A model generated the notes under the pieces. The model was given only the letters and a program-made list of their open reading frames with translations, did no database searches and had not been told where the DNA came from. The position numbers and the translations under genes were made by a program. From NCBI GenBank assembly GCA_020284085.1, contig JACEVL010000493.1:381001-445000 (forward strand): DNA of 64,000 nt. The letters are read 5' to 3'. Below, one piece after another: positions 32,910-44,205 of the stretch (position 1 is its first letter; the number at the start of each line of letters is the position of its first letter). This stretch comes from Aporrectodea caliginosa. Its lineage: Eukaryota; Annelida; Clitellata; Crassiclitellata; Lumbricidae.

Positions 32910-33335
32910 AATGCATGCAAGATATTGTAACAGCAATGTATGCATGGAAATGTAACGTATGTAATGTATGGTAGTGTAACTGTACAGTATGCACGCTAAT
33001 GTATGTATGAGTACTTGTTATAGCGCCCCTTCAAGATTTCTACTCAGAGGCGCTCCCGACTACAGCGCGGACACTGAATCAGAGTTTCACGCCCGAAGCG
33101 CATGAGCAATTGCGAGTGAAGGACTTGCCCAGGGTCCCTACGCGGCGGCTTGAGGTGGATTCGAACCCGCAACCCTCCGGCTGCAAGGCACCGAACATAC
33201 CCCTACACCACCGCGCCCCACGCTAATGTATCTAATGTACGAAATGTGATGTAGCTGTAATGTGTAGTGTACAAGGCCATGCAACTGTAATGTGTACAAT
33301 GCAATGTAACTGCGAAGCGTACAAGTCTTGAAAGT
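32910..33335. repeat. GTAATGTA degenerate repeat interrupted by a SINE
   Basis: ATGTAACTGTA, GTAATGTATG and TGTAATGTGTAC words fill 32910-33004 and 33232-33335, on both sides of the SINE insertion at 33005-33218. Confidence 0.7.
33005..33218 (-). repeat. SINE family A, intact, with 13-bp TSD
   Basis: Reverse strand: GGGGCGCGGTGGTGTAGGGG (A box TGGTGTAGGGG) and B box GGTTCGAATCC, then the CAAGTCCTTCACTCGCAATT core, ending GGCGCTATAACAAGTACTCA. Flanked by a perfect 13-bp duplication CACGCTAATGTAT at 32992-33004 and 33219-33231. A clear tRNA-derived SINE moved by target-primed insertion. Confidence 0.95.
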
Positions 33336-34690
33336 ATTGGGACATTTAAGCTAAAACGCAGAGAACGCTCACTAAAATCTCTGAATCAAGGCAGATAACC
33401 CCTTCATACTGCACTCCTCAACGTTCAATTTCAATTTTTTCGCACAATGCACCGATATCTCTAACCCAAACAAAGTGCTGAGAGTAAGCTTACATTACAT
33501 CGTATAACAGATATAATCACATTTGAAGAGTTGTTAAAGTTACTGGATTAAAATTATACAAATACATGAAAACACGGCTTTCAAAAGCACAAAATTCCAC
33601 AGCATACCGTAGCGTTTCAGTAACAAGACAATGCTTATTCCCCAGAAAAAAAGACCAACAACAATACAGACAGCAAAATTCCTACAGGGCATCAAGAGAA
33701 AAATGTTATTTATAAAGCAAAACTTTCATATCTTGTCACAAGAAAACGAAAAGCTCTTTGCCAGACAATTTATGGTTCTGGACAATTTTTGAAAATCGCG
33801 ACATAAATCAGTGGAATCGAATAGGACTTGGAAGAAACCCTAGCTCCATTAATAACGGCAAAGATAAATGTCTCATACTGCAGTACTGGTAAATCAAAAA
33901 TACCGAGAACATTCGAGAAGGAAATAGCACGTAGATTCTTAAAATAATGTATGTCAAATTCAGGCACTAAAGTATCTAAAATGCTAAAAGACATCAATTG
34001 TCTAGTATCAAAGTACATTCACTGTTACCTGCCATCAGCGTTTTGTCTGTTTACTTTTAGAAGGCGACAGTACTGTCTGGTAATACAAACCACTGACTCC
34101 TCTTTATTATATTCAATTATTAGTACAGACTGAAATAGGACAGTGAGTTACAGCGAATTACATAGTAGTTGTTTAGTCACCCTACTTCCTTTTGTGAAGT
34201 GATCTAAGTATAGGCTAGGACGCTAGGTCCTTCTGCCTGGCTCTAGGGTATAGTATGATGCAAACATGGGAGTTAGGGTTGTTAAAGTAAGCAATTAATT
34301 AATTGATCTAAGGCCTATGATAAGGTCAATGTCTGGGCTACATTAATACCTCTGCTTCCAGACATTATTTTTAGGAGTAGAGCCACTTATTGGCATAAAG
34401 TCTGATAGCAATTCACACTAATTTGAAATGTCTGCTAAAAAGAGACACTAATAGGGCAGGACACAACATACCCCGGTAGATACAAATTATCCATTAAAAT
34501 AACCAGTCACTGGTTTGAAGTCAACTATTACATCGTGGTTTAAAATTACCTATATAGAACATTATTTACGACACACAACATTGTAAATCAAATTCTGTTA
34601 AGGCATGGTTCCCACAGTTAATATTACCAAGAATGCTAAAATACGTCTTTTTTAATAACTTACTGCTTAATTTCAAGTAAACTAGAGCAC
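33336..34690. other. Unassigned AT-rich sequence
   Basis: TAGGGTTGTTAAA at about 34271 equals an end of the 26478-26829 hAT family, but no partner end is seen. Otherwise nothing recognised. Confidence 0.4.
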
Positions 34691-34738
34691 AGTTATGCAG
34701 TTGGATAAATAAAGAATATACTTACTTACTTACTTCCC
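34691..34738 (+). repeat. (CTTA)-tailed retroelement end
   Basis: GATAAATAAAGAATATACTT followed by ACTTACTTACTTCC, as at 36835 and 27870. Confidence 0.6.
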
Positions 34739-34785
34739 CTTCAAAACAAGACTTTATTATACCACGACTTTGCAATACCCTACGC

Positions 34786-35058
34786 CTTTTTAAAAAAATA
34801 TTCATTTATTCAAGTCAAACTGACAAACCGCAGTATGATTACATGAAATAGTAGGTACACCAATAACAAGTTAAACAAGAGTCGATTTTATAACTGTATG
34901 GCAGTCTGTTAGGTGCTGATCCGTCCTACTGTTCATTTTACCTTTCCCCCCCCCCAGGGAGTGGAAGGCTGAGTCAACCTTACGGGGCTAGCAGGTATCG
35001 AACTCGAGTCCTTCTGTTTTTTGCGCCTGTGTATTACCATTCAACCATCACTCCCGCA
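34786..35058 (-). repeat. SINE family C, reversed
   Basis: CAAACTGACAAACCGCAGTA, GATTACATGAAATAGTAGG, AACTGTATGGCAGTCTGTTA, CCAGGGAGTGGAAGGCTGAG and the head B box (complement of GTATCGAACTCGAG) at the right. Confidence 0.8.
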
Positions 35059-35454
35059 ACTCAGCAACGTTAATAAGGTTTCAACGTACTTAGAGAACAG
35101 TGTCTGACCACAGTCCACATGCTCTGACAGATCGGCCATAATAATTTCGACTGTATACGTTGGTGCCGTTCACCTTGAGGTGATGAGGAGGAGGAGGATT
35201 CCTCAAAGCATGGAACAATTTCGTTCCACGCACCAAGTGATGAACTGCGAGCACACTGTGGATGGAGGCCGCCTGGCAGTTCAGCTAAACCGCTTTAACC
35301 TCTGACGAAGAAAAAAAGCCTTGGACTCTGGGCTAATATTAGGATTGGCTAAAGATAGCGCCAGCCAGCCAGCCACGTAAAACAAGTGCCACGGCAAAAA
35401 GCTAAAACAGATTGGCCAAGCAATCAATGAACCATCATAAAGGTATGTAGACGG

Positions 35455-35722
35455 ACATGAAAAAAACCAGACAGGCACGTAGGCAGGCAGACAGACAGGC
35501 AGACATACAGACAGGGACACAGACAGGCAGGGAGCCAGGGACACAGACAAGCAGGCAGACAGACACTCCAGACAGGCAGGTAGACAGGCAGGCAAACAGG
35601 CAGACACATAGAAAATGACTGACACACATACGAAGACAAACAGATAGGCTAGCATGCAGATACAGTAAAGTGAGATAGACAGACAGGCACGCCACACACA
35701 CACTGACAGACAGCTATGGAGG
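35455..35722. repeat. CAGGCAGACAGA tract
   Basis: Degenerate CAGG/CAGA tetranucleotide repeat. Cysteine/leucine frames on the minus strand are artefacts. Confidence 0.88.
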
Positions 35723-35737
35723 CAGTCATCAGCACAC

Positions 35738-36115
35738 AACACTGCACTGGTCATCCCACAATCAATGCACTGGTCATCATTGCAAAACATCGCACTGGTC
35801 ATTAATGCACAACAATGCATTGCGCAACAATGTACCGGTCGTCAATGTACAATCAATGCAACAGGTAATCAATGCACAACATTGCACTGGCCATCAATGC
35901 ACTACAATGCACTGGTCAATGCACCGATCCATGCACAATCAATGCACTGAGCATCAATGCACAATCAATGCATTGCTCATCAATGCAAAATGATGTGCTG
36001 GTCATCAATGCACAACAATGCACTGGTCGTCAATGCACTGGTCATCAATGCACAACAATGCACCGGTGGTCATCAATGCACAACAATGCACTGGTCATCA
36101 ACGCACAACAGGCCA
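35738..36115. repeat. Minisatellite of AATGCACTGGTCATC
   Basis: Repeats of AATGCACTGGTCATCAATGC and AATGCACAACAATGCACTGG with unit lengths of about 15-24 bp, about 20 copies. Confidence 0.9.
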
Positions 36116-36648
36116 CACGTGCACTCTCTCCCAACTCGTTAAACGCCTGTCTGGCCTGGCTTGCTTGGTGCACTGCAGACCTGAAAACATGCTGATAAAA
36201 AAACAGCAGAAAAACACGGAGCCAGACAGAAGGTCAATTCAGACAGACAAATCGTGACTCAAACAAACAGCCAACCACGTGGACTGTGGTTGGCTGTATT
36301 TGACAAGTAAGTTCAAAAAATTCTACCACGTGCTCCAGATGCTTCCCGTCTTTCCCGGAAACCCGTTTACCTGGAACTAGACCCAATAAATCTAAGTGAA
36401 CGGCATTGGAAAAGGAGTTCACTGACCGGTCTAACTTGGGCCACATGCGGCGGCGGCGGCGTCCCTCACTATAACTCATTCACCAGAAACTAAGTAGGCC
36501 TCACAGCTGTAGCTCTGCCCCATATTCCCACTGCAGACTTACTCAGTCGAGCTCCCATGGTCACACAGTTGGCAACTTGGTATTGTACGGAATTGTAAAA
36601 ACTGTGGCTATCATTCAAAACATGGTAGTGGTCTTACACACAGTCTAT

Positions 36649-36851
36649 AAGTAAGTATATCCTTTATTATACCAATTGCTAACCGCATTTTGGTTTACAA
36701 GAGAATCACATTTATGTGTTGGGATAACCTAAAAGTTTTGGTGTGCTCTCTATCCTCGGCATTAAACGTGCAACTTATAAATGTATAAATGTATGGACCT
36801 CAAAGTGCGGATATGCAATTAATTTAATAAAGAATATACTTACTAGCTTAC
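36649..36851. repeat. Element with inverted TAAG/CTTA ends
   Basis: The left end TAAGTAAGTATATCCTTTAT ... CCAATTGC ... CCGCATTTTGG is the imperfect reverse complement of the right end, CAAAGTGCGGATATGCAATT ... AATAAAGAATATACTTACT. Either a fold-back element or two retroelement 3' ends in opposite directions. Confidence 0.6.
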
Positions 36852-36887
36852 CTACTTATTCACAAAATTAAGTTTAAGGGTGGCGTG

Positions 36888-37135
36888 TACGATACTGTAG
36901 GGCTTAGCATGCTGGACTGTCAACCGTGAGGTTAGGATTCAAATCCCACCCAGGGCTAAATTTGTAGAGATTTCTGCTACACCTGCGCCCTGAAGCCGAC
37001 TCAGCTAAAATGAGTACATTGACCGCACACTATTGGTGGGAAGATGAGATGGCAAAGGAGATGACCGGACACCTGCCATCACATGCCGAGGCCAAGAAAA
37101 ATGAAGTCACAAATGCTTCATGTGCCTGGTAGATA
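36888..37135 (+). repeat. SINE family B, full length
   Basis: Head GGCTTAGCATGCTGGACTGT and AGGATTCAAATCCC (B box). Body AGATTTCTGCTACACCTG, GACTCAGC, AAAATGAGTACATTGACCG, TTGGTGGGAAGATGAGATG and ATGCCGAGGCCAAG. 3' end AATGCTTCATGTG. Confidence 0.82.
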
Positions 37136-37455
37136 GCAGCGCTCTATTTGAGCAAAGTCTGGGGTAGCCATATTGTTTACATACACAGGCATTCAGTCTT
37201 TGCAATTACAGATTTATGTTTCGGAACCGAATATTTTGACTAAACAAATAATTAAATAATCGGCCTCATAATCGGTATTGGCTATTTAATAATCGGCTAT
37301 ACATGGTATCGGCATAATTGGCAAAGTGACATTGATACAGTTCTAATATATGTCCTGTATATTATATATATAAATATATACACACACACACAGATGATCA
37401 AATTAAACTTCCATATCACAATGTGGACAAAGAAAGCAGAAAAGAAGAGTTATAC
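37136..37455. other. Unassigned; ATCGG-rich patch and (CA)
   Basis: AATCGGCCTCATAATCGGTA-type words at 37255-37320, possibly inside a decayed hAT-type element whose ends I cannot place. A short TATA/CACA run follows at 37360-37392. Confidence 0.35.
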
Positions 37456-37869
37456 GTTAAACTAGGGATGGACCAATTGGCATTATTTCGCCAATTTCCC
37501 GTTCCACATATTTGGCCTGCTTTTTTGCCGATTCTGGATTCGATTCAATTAATCAGCAATATTTATTTTTCTTTGGTTCTAAAGTACTAATTTAGTAATT
37601 TTTACAATTTTATGTGTCTGCCATTTTTGCTGATGCATTGACTCATAATTTTACATGGATTTTCTATGATAAAGATTACCACAGGAGGTAACCGAAACAG
37701 GTTACTATTTTTATATTAATGAAAAAAGAATTGTTTTGGGTAAAAAATTACTTCTTTTCGTATTTGTATCAGCAGTCCAGGGATGCTCCGATTCCGATAG
37801 AATGGTCTAGGACAAAATCCTGCAAAAACCAATTTGTGGATCAAGATTTGGTCCATCCCTACTTTAAAC
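37456..37869. mobile_element. hAT-type MITE, 398 bp
   Basis: The element runs 37464-37861, TAGGGATGGACCAA to TTGGTCCATCCCTA (14-bp exact inverted ends). Flanks CGTTAAAC and CTTTAAAC match at 7 of 8 positions. Non-coding. Confidence 0.9.
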
Positions 37870-38429
37870 CTCCAAAGCCCACAATCTGTAGATGAAAATC
37901 CAAATCTAGCAGTGCCACCACTACATAACTGATCCCTCCCTGTGATTACAACTACACCCTAAACCAATATAATTCATTTTCTTATCTACGAGTCACTTAG
38001 TCGAATATCAGGACATTAACCTTCAAGTTTAGTTTGGCTCACTGTGCACTTTCAAGCGCACTGGCTGAACTTTTGGGTCTAACCATCGTTAAGAACAGTC
38101 ATTAGTCATAAAACAAACAATTGGATAAGGTGGCAAAACAATAATATTTACATACATGTCTGAACTGGTTTCACTGCTAGAACCGCTTCGCATAACTATA
38201 ATATTGGGCAAAAGCCTCTGTAGATATAAAAATTCAATCACAAACTATGCAAAAAATTGTAATATGGCTAAATTCGACATTTTATAATTACAAAAACTCC
38301 CGTATTTCGATCTTCATATGGTTATGTACGAATTAAACCGTTGTCTGAATATATCAAAGTTTTAAAAATGGACAGAATTGTTCTAAATGTGGATTTTGAT
38401 TAATTTTAATAACTCCATATATAATAACC
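37870..38429. other. Unassigned AT-rich sequence
   Basis: Nothing recognised. Confidence 0.4.
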
Positions 38430-38512
38430 GTTAATAACTCGAGCGCCTCTGATTGCTGTGCACTGCGAGAGGCGCTAAATAAATTGATAGATACAATACA
38501 ATACAACTGATT
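38430..38512 (+). repeat. Retroelement 3' end with (ATACA) tail
   Basis: GAGCGCCTCTGATTGCTGTG, GAGGCGCTAAATAAATTGAT, AGATACAATACAATACAAC. Similar 3' ends are at 59310-59365 and 60530-60576. Confidence 0.6.
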
Positions 38513-38694
38513 ATTTTGACCCTTAAATTATTAATATTATAGTAGCGCATTCGTGTATAGGCGCTACATACGCACTTGCACCGTACGAACGGTCGCCGGG
38601 GAAATAGCCACTGACATTTCCTGACCGTCGCATTCGAACCAACAGTTCGTGTTTCGAAAGATTTCAACAACTAAAACAACAAACGGAAAATAAA

Positions 38695-38910
38695 ACTCAC
38701 CTGGTTCGAGTTCTAGATCTATTCCGCGTTCGATCGTAAGATCACATATAGATTTAGACAGCAAAATCTTTGAAAATCCAATCAAAACAGATTGAACTGC
38801 AAACAATATTCCTCCATTACAGTCTAACTCAAGGGGCGGAGCTTGGCGCTCATTTTTATTCAAAATATTATAATGAGCCTGTTGCTATGGCAACGACGTC
38901 TGGCCAATGA
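38695..38910 (-). promoter_or_regulatory. Candidate promoter and 5' exon with RFX, CRE and CCAAT motifs
   Basis: GTTGCTATGGCAAC at 38881-38894 is a textbook X-box (RFX site). GACGTC at 38895-38900 is a half-CRE palindrome. GGCCAATGA at 38902-38910 carries CCAAT. Reading leftwards on the minus strand, an open stretch ends at a consensus donor CCAG|GTGAGT (junction at 38701/38700). The first minus-strand ATG (38853) closes after nine codons, so the exon, if real, would be largely untranslated or begin elsewhere. The partner gene is not identified. Confidence 0.4.
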
Positions 38911-39410
38911 AAAGGCTAAAACGGATAACTTGGTGCAATTAATAATAGACAAAAAGTAAGTAAGTAAATTAATGTTTATGTACAACGCTTTCCCGATCAA
39001 GCGAAAGGTAACATCAAGAGCAGTACTGCAACTGAAGGAACTACTAATTTGATTGGAAGTTCTGACAAGAACGAACGTGTTTAAATGTGAGTTAAATCGA
39101 GAGATAGATTAAATGATAATTTTAAAAATAATGTCATAAAACATGAAATCATTGGAAATACTAATAACCATATCGCATGTGATGTGCGTGTAAGGGCTTG
39201 TACATTATTTTAATGGCGAAATACTTGCAAATAAGGCTTATAATACACTTATTCAATGCTGCTGTCTCAGTTGGGTAGCTAAGTAAGCTACTTTTTCAAG
39301 ATTTAAACAACCTCTGGTGAGAGATATAATACGTTTATTTAACGACGCCGTCATAACGACGATGATGGTCGCTTAGAAGAGGAGCAGTAGCCTAGGCCAA
39401 TAATAAGTTA

Positions 39411-39466
39411 ATGAGAGGTAGGGCCTATATCAAAGGCAAACTTTCACTGTCAGAGCCCAAATGAGA
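39411..39466. repeat. Segment duplicated at 40876 and 41211
   Basis: AATGAGAGGTAGGGCCTATA followed by CTTTCACTGTCAGAGCC recurs around the element at 40894-41210, interrupted there by the insertion. Confidence 0.85.
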
Positions 39467-39672
<206 letters not shown>

Positions 39673-40893
39673 GTAGGCCTATCGTTAGTCAGAGCCCAAA
39701 TGAGAGACGAGTACACTTGAATGGCAGCCACAGGTGTGAATCGTTAGTTCCGCCATTGAAAGTGTACGCCACTGTGTACGGTCAGAAAACTCAATTTAGC
39801 CACAGAATAGCTTTATCTATTCTGTGATTTATCTAATTCACGAGAGGGCGCCAGCGTACCAGAGATCTTGAAATATCCTTTTTGGAGGGGATTCGAAACC
39901 CCACCTCGGCATCGACTAGGCTATCCAGCACGTTAACCAATGTGACATTGTCCGATCGCATATCACCCGTGCACGAACTTTTTAGGACTTTGGTTTAGGC
40001 TATCTGTCTATCCTCTGGCTTTCCAATCCAAACTAATCCACCTCTTCAAGAATTCGCAGGCTGCCTTCATCTAGCTGGGCTGTCCCTAAGCCATATAGGC
40101 CAGTCCGAGCGGAGGTTACGTGTGGACGAATGGTGACCCGATCGCGGTTTGGTTTGGGTGAACCATAGGTTGATGCCGTGTGCCTTCATTACAGAAGTTA
40201 CTAATTATTTTAGTCATTAATAATAAATTAGTCTTTAATTATTTAATAGACGTAAAAATTGAGTCCCGATGAAGATAGAGAAAATGCTTTTGAATAATAT
40301 TGGATCACAACTATAGCGATTGCTCAAAATTAAATCAGTCGGCCTAGTGGCCTAACCAATGGGCATGGCATAGGCTACACATTCCTGTTTAATTTTTAAT
40401 TTTTTATACATTGACATTAATTCCACATTTCATACAAACTTATTATTGTTGTTGTTGTTGCTGCTGCTGTTGCTGTTGTTGCTTCAAACCAACGTGGCAA
40501 AAATATTTCAGCACAGGGTCAAAAAGTAGACCCCTAATAGTGACTTGACAACACCGTCACAATACAAAGTTAAAACGCATTATGTAGATATTAACGCAAT
40601 ACTCTTTAGACACCTTTAGAACTCATCACCTGATGCTATATAAATGTCAGCTGCTTTAACTGATTATTGCAGCAGCGACGTCTTGATAAATAAAACTGTG
40701 CAAAAGTCTTCTATCGACGCAAACGGCACTTGGTGCCATAAGATGTCGTTAAACTCTTGGTAACAAATAGAGGGTTCTATGCGCCAAGACAATGTTTACG
40801 TTGTACGCAGGGCCAAAAAGGATGGGTCCCTAGTTGCACAAGTCGCTACGCAGGTCTACCTGCATGCTGCAAACAATGAGAGGTAACTTAGGT
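39673..40893. other. Unassigned; a SINE family B head remnant
   Basis: At about 39884-39946 the reverse strand carries GGTTTCGAATCCCCTCC and GTTAACGTGCTGGATAGCC, a tRNA-like head. A (TTG)/(CTG) run lies at 40443-40480. No gene seen. Confidence 0.4.
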
Positions 40894-41210
40894 AAGGGTC
40901 GTCCATTAATTATGTCAACAAATTTTAGGCCTTTTTGACCCTCCCCTTGTCAACAACTGTCAAACATTGACCGACCCCCAAAAATTATGTCAACAATCCC
41001 AGCGATTGCCCCCCTACCAGCAGCGTAGCCTAAGACTGAAATTTTGCACTTTTTCCTTTTTTCAGAGATTCGCTACTTTTTTGGATTCATTTTTTAAACA
41101 AATTTGTTGACGTCAACTTGCACCGAACCCGCATCCTCCCCTGTCAACAACTGTCAAACTTTTCCAAACCCCTCCCCCTATTTTGTTGACATAATTAATG
41201 GACGACCCTA
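40894..41210. mobile_element. Inverted-repeat element (MITE), 317 bp, class 2
   Basis: Ends (A/T)AGGGTCGTCCATTAATTA and complement, extending to ATGTCAACAAA. Both arms hold, in the same direction, CCCCTTGTCAACAACTGTCA / CCCCTGTCAACAACTGTCAA. The flanks show AGGTA on each side. The uninterrupted flank sequence exists at 39411-39458. Layout matches the element at 20788-21247, suggesting a related group. Confidence 0.85.
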
Positions 41211-41399
41211 AGGTAGGGCCTATATCAAGGGTAAACTTTCACTGTCAGAGCCTTGTATAGAGATCGGAGACATGTGTATCGTTAATGATGCATTTAATGG
41301 CGATTGAGGAATAAAGTACATAGCCTATTACGCAGAAATCCACAGACACATATATACTTATTAGGCCTAGGCTACAAACAGACATAGACCGAAGTAACA

Positions 41400-42614
41400 T
41401 ATAGGGTGACTCGATAGGTCGTGAACGATTTTGAATGCAGACAAATATATGTTATACACAATATAATATGGAAAGTTGTATACTGGAGGATAGGTTGTTC
41501 AAATGAGAATGTTATGCAAAAAAATTAGATTACTAGCTCAGTTAATAAAATTTTAGCGCCAATATCCGTGACGTCATCAAATTAGTGCCAAGCAAACGTC
41601 CATTTAGGCCGAAAACAATATTGTACGACCATCATTGTTAATCCACACATAATTAATTAATTTGACCTCTTTCTCCAGTATCTCATTAATGTAATAACTC
41701 GAATTGACTGAAGTTTTATTTGGAATGATATGAAGTTTTGTTAATCCAAGAGATGTCATGCCTCCCACACCAGAACTGAGGGACTGAACTTCACCTGCAG
41801 TGCACATGGAGCGCACAGAACAGAACTTTCTTGTGATCCCCACACAACGTCGTTCTTACTGTTAGGTACGTAGGCTACATTCGGTAGAGTTTGAAGGGCG
41901 ATTCATCACTGAACATAACACGCGACCAATCTTTATCCTTAAACTTCTTCGCGAAGTTTACTCGGCGAACTTTGTAAGCATCAGTTTACTTTGGGACTTT
42001 TGTCTCTTGAAACTCTTCCATTTCAGCGTCGTCCGCATATAGGCCTAACGCCTGATTGTCTCTGCTCGAGACCAGCAAGGCGTTTGTCTTTTAACTGACG
42101 TTCTAATTTTCGCAAACTCTGTCCTCGCCTATATTTAGACTGTTTGATCAGTTTTGATGCGGCAGCAGTCATCACGGACTTTCGACCACCGTGATATCGA
42201 TTCCGCAGCCTCTCGTTTGGACTCTGCTTGTAGCGTTTGGCCCACTTGCTAATCGACACACGATTTAGAACGACCCAATTTCGTTCATACATGTATAACA
42301 CTGTAACTGTTCTTTTCTTCCAATAACAATAGCTTGAGCCCTAATTTGCGATTCATTTAAGGCCGCCATTGCCTAATCGGCGTATTCGCTAGTCATTGAT
42401 AATGCTGCTTGTTCACGCTTGCTTGGCACGAATTTGATGACGTCACGGATATTGGCGCTAAAATTTTAATAGGTGAGCTAGTGATCTAATTTTTTTATCG
42501 TAACATTCTCATTTGAACAACCTATCCTCCAGTATACAACTTTCCATATTATATTGTGTATAACATATATTTGTCTGCATTCAAAATCGTTCACGACCTA
42601 TCGAGCCACCCATA
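41400..42614 (-). mobile_element. Mariner/Tc1-type element, defective, 200-bp inverted repeats
   Basis: The element runs 41402-42612 (1211 bp) with TA on both sides (41400-41401 and 42613-42614). It starts TAGGGTGACTCGATAGGTCG and ends with the complement of TGGGTGGCTCGATAGGTCG. The inverted repeats reach to about 41600 and 42415 and differ at only a few positions. The transposase between them is broken (next entry). Confidence 0.9.
41604..42380 (-). pseudogene. Broken Tc1/mariner-type transposase
   Basis: The N-terminal part (42301 to 42023) contains NRVSISKWAKRYKQSPNER and YHGGRKSVMTAAASKLIKQS, a helix-turn-helix region. In another frame near 41975-41880, VNFAKKFKDKDWSRVMFSDE and SPFKL supply the first catalytic Asp motif. 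Near 41770-41680, GGMTSLGLTKLHIIPN and VNSSYYINEILEKEV continue the catalytic domain. The segments with the second and third acidic residues are absent, and several frameshifts and stops occur. It cannot encode an active enzyme. Confidence 0.85.
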
Positions 42615-43084
42615 TATAACAATGGGGCGACGACTGGTGCCCAATATTCCTGAGGTTTGCGCCAAACTTTCCAAAGGTTGTGCCCAATAGACCTATACTC
42701 CCGGTGCCCAAGTACCGGAGGCATGCAGACATGGTTGAAAATTGAAAGTCTGTGACAGAAGAGTGAGAAGACACGCAAGAAGGAAAGAACTGTTGCCAGC
42801 AAAACAATGCTTATTCAATTGCCCTTTCGATTAGGCTACATAAAACCACTGGGATTGATCTATGGACAGCAAGGACGAATCCAGGATGTGGGCAATCCGA
42901 CCATGTATACATTAATTTTAATTGGGAGGGGGCAGTATGGGAATTGTAAAAAAATAACTGGGGGTTAGACGTTGATTCATGTGCAGTTTGGGTGTGAAAT
43001 GTAGACTTTACTATGGGATCCTAAGAAAGACTGGGGGGGTTGAACCCCAACCCCCGACAATTCTCACCCTGGGGGAAACCGTCT
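42615..43084. other. Unassigned
   Basis: Repeats of GGTGCCCAA and TGTGCCCAATA near 42632-42710. Nothing else recognised. Confidence 0.4.
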
Positions 43085-43325
43085 CATCGATCCCCGACCG
43101 TAAATTTCTTCACCCTGCTGCACAGGGTTACCTGGTTGCTCCTCCAACCACATTTCGAACATACACAACGAAGCACAGAAGCGTCACTGTGGTCGGTCCA
43201 ACTTCCTGGAATCGGTTGCTAAGCAACCCATGACAGGAGCTCCTTGGTCTTTCTCTGACTTTGAGTCTCGCTTGAAGACGCGCTATATAAATCTGTGACT
43301 ACAATTAAGAAATTACAATTACCGT
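43085..43325 (+). pseudogene. LINE 3' end
   Basis: TTFRTYTTKHRSVTVVGPTS followed by WNRLLSNP is a typical LINE C-terminus (RSVxVxGPxxWNxL). The 3' end is CGCGCTATATAAATCTGTGA with a (CAATTA) tail. Confidence 0.65.
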
Positions 43326-43587
43326 TGAGTTCCCAAAATCAGTTTCGACAGGTGTAGGCTAAAAGCCAATAGACCTAGGCCATATGGTCCAAAATAGTTG
43401 GTAGACCTGTTACAGTAGACCTACGTTTGTTAGTGAACCTAGGCCCTCCTAGGACATATCTATCGCCTATATATGCCATTCCTCGATTCCAAACTTGCTG
43501 CAGTATGATACGATATAAGCAAAATTTACGACTATATTCCTCCGGTTATGCGTATTTAAAAGGTGTTTAAATAAAGCGGCTTTTACG

Positions 43588-43856
43588 ATAATAATAATAA
43601 TAATATTTTCGTTTATTCAAACAATAGGTTGACAAACCGCAACCGGTTACAGTGTACAGTTATGCAATTGAAACAATTCACAAGAACACAAATGACAGAA
43701 GACATAAATCTTAACTACTAACAGAACAGACAGCCTGCAATACCACGGCGCTAATAGCAGCCTACAAAGCACGTCCACCCTACGGGACGCGAACTCGGTA
43801 CCTCTCGCTCTCTATGCCAGTGTGTTATCCAATGCACTATCGGGCATGTGTTTGTG
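43588..43856 (-). repeat. SINE family D, full length
   Basis: (ATA)n tail, TTTTCGTTTATTCAAACAAT, GACAAACCGC, AGTTATGCAATTGAAACAAT, CTACTAACAGAACAGACAGC, GGCGCTAATAGCAGCC. Head: reverse complement of TAGTGCATTGGATAACACAC and GAGTTCGCGTCCC. Confidence 0.85.
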
Positions 43857-44109
43857 CATAGGGCCTACGTACGCGATGTAGGCTACTGGAAATAAGAAAA
43901 TGAAGGATTTACTAAAAAAATTGAATATAATATCAATTAAAATTACAGTAGGCCTAACAGCGCACGTGGTTATGCCATGGTTGCCACTTGACAGGGCCGT
44001 TGACGTCGAACTGACCTAGGACTAGGCTACATAGGGCCAACACTAATTTAAGCAATAGGCCTAAGCAAACACGCGACGTAGGCCTATGCCCTATAGGCCT
44101 ATAGCATAA

Positions 44110-44205
44110 TAGCGTTCGTACGTTTAATCGTAATCGTAATCTCGAGATTCTAGAGAGTGCCCAAGAAGGAAGTCGTGGGAACCAGCTTATACACAGGCGC
44201 TTAGT
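44110..44205 (-). repeat. Retroelement 3' end with (ATTACG) tail
   Basis: AATCGTAATCGTAATCTCGA, then CCAGCTTATACACAGGCGCT: the complement of the phrase at 44770-44855. Other copies at 56160 and 58148. Confidence 0.65.

Noticed and set aside
34271..34283. Additional copy of the 26478 hAT family
   Set aside because: Only the 13-bp end TAGGGTTGTTAAA is present. No partner end or subterminal repeats.
35281..35820. 179-codon minus-strand frame rich in C, L and P
   Set aside because: Product of the CAGG/CAGA tract. No known motif.
38564..38863. 99-codon minus-strand protein
   Set aside because: It starts at TTG, and the frame crosses a consensus splice donor after 54 codons. The first real ATG is out of frame and short. 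Kept only as a candidate promoter/5' exon.
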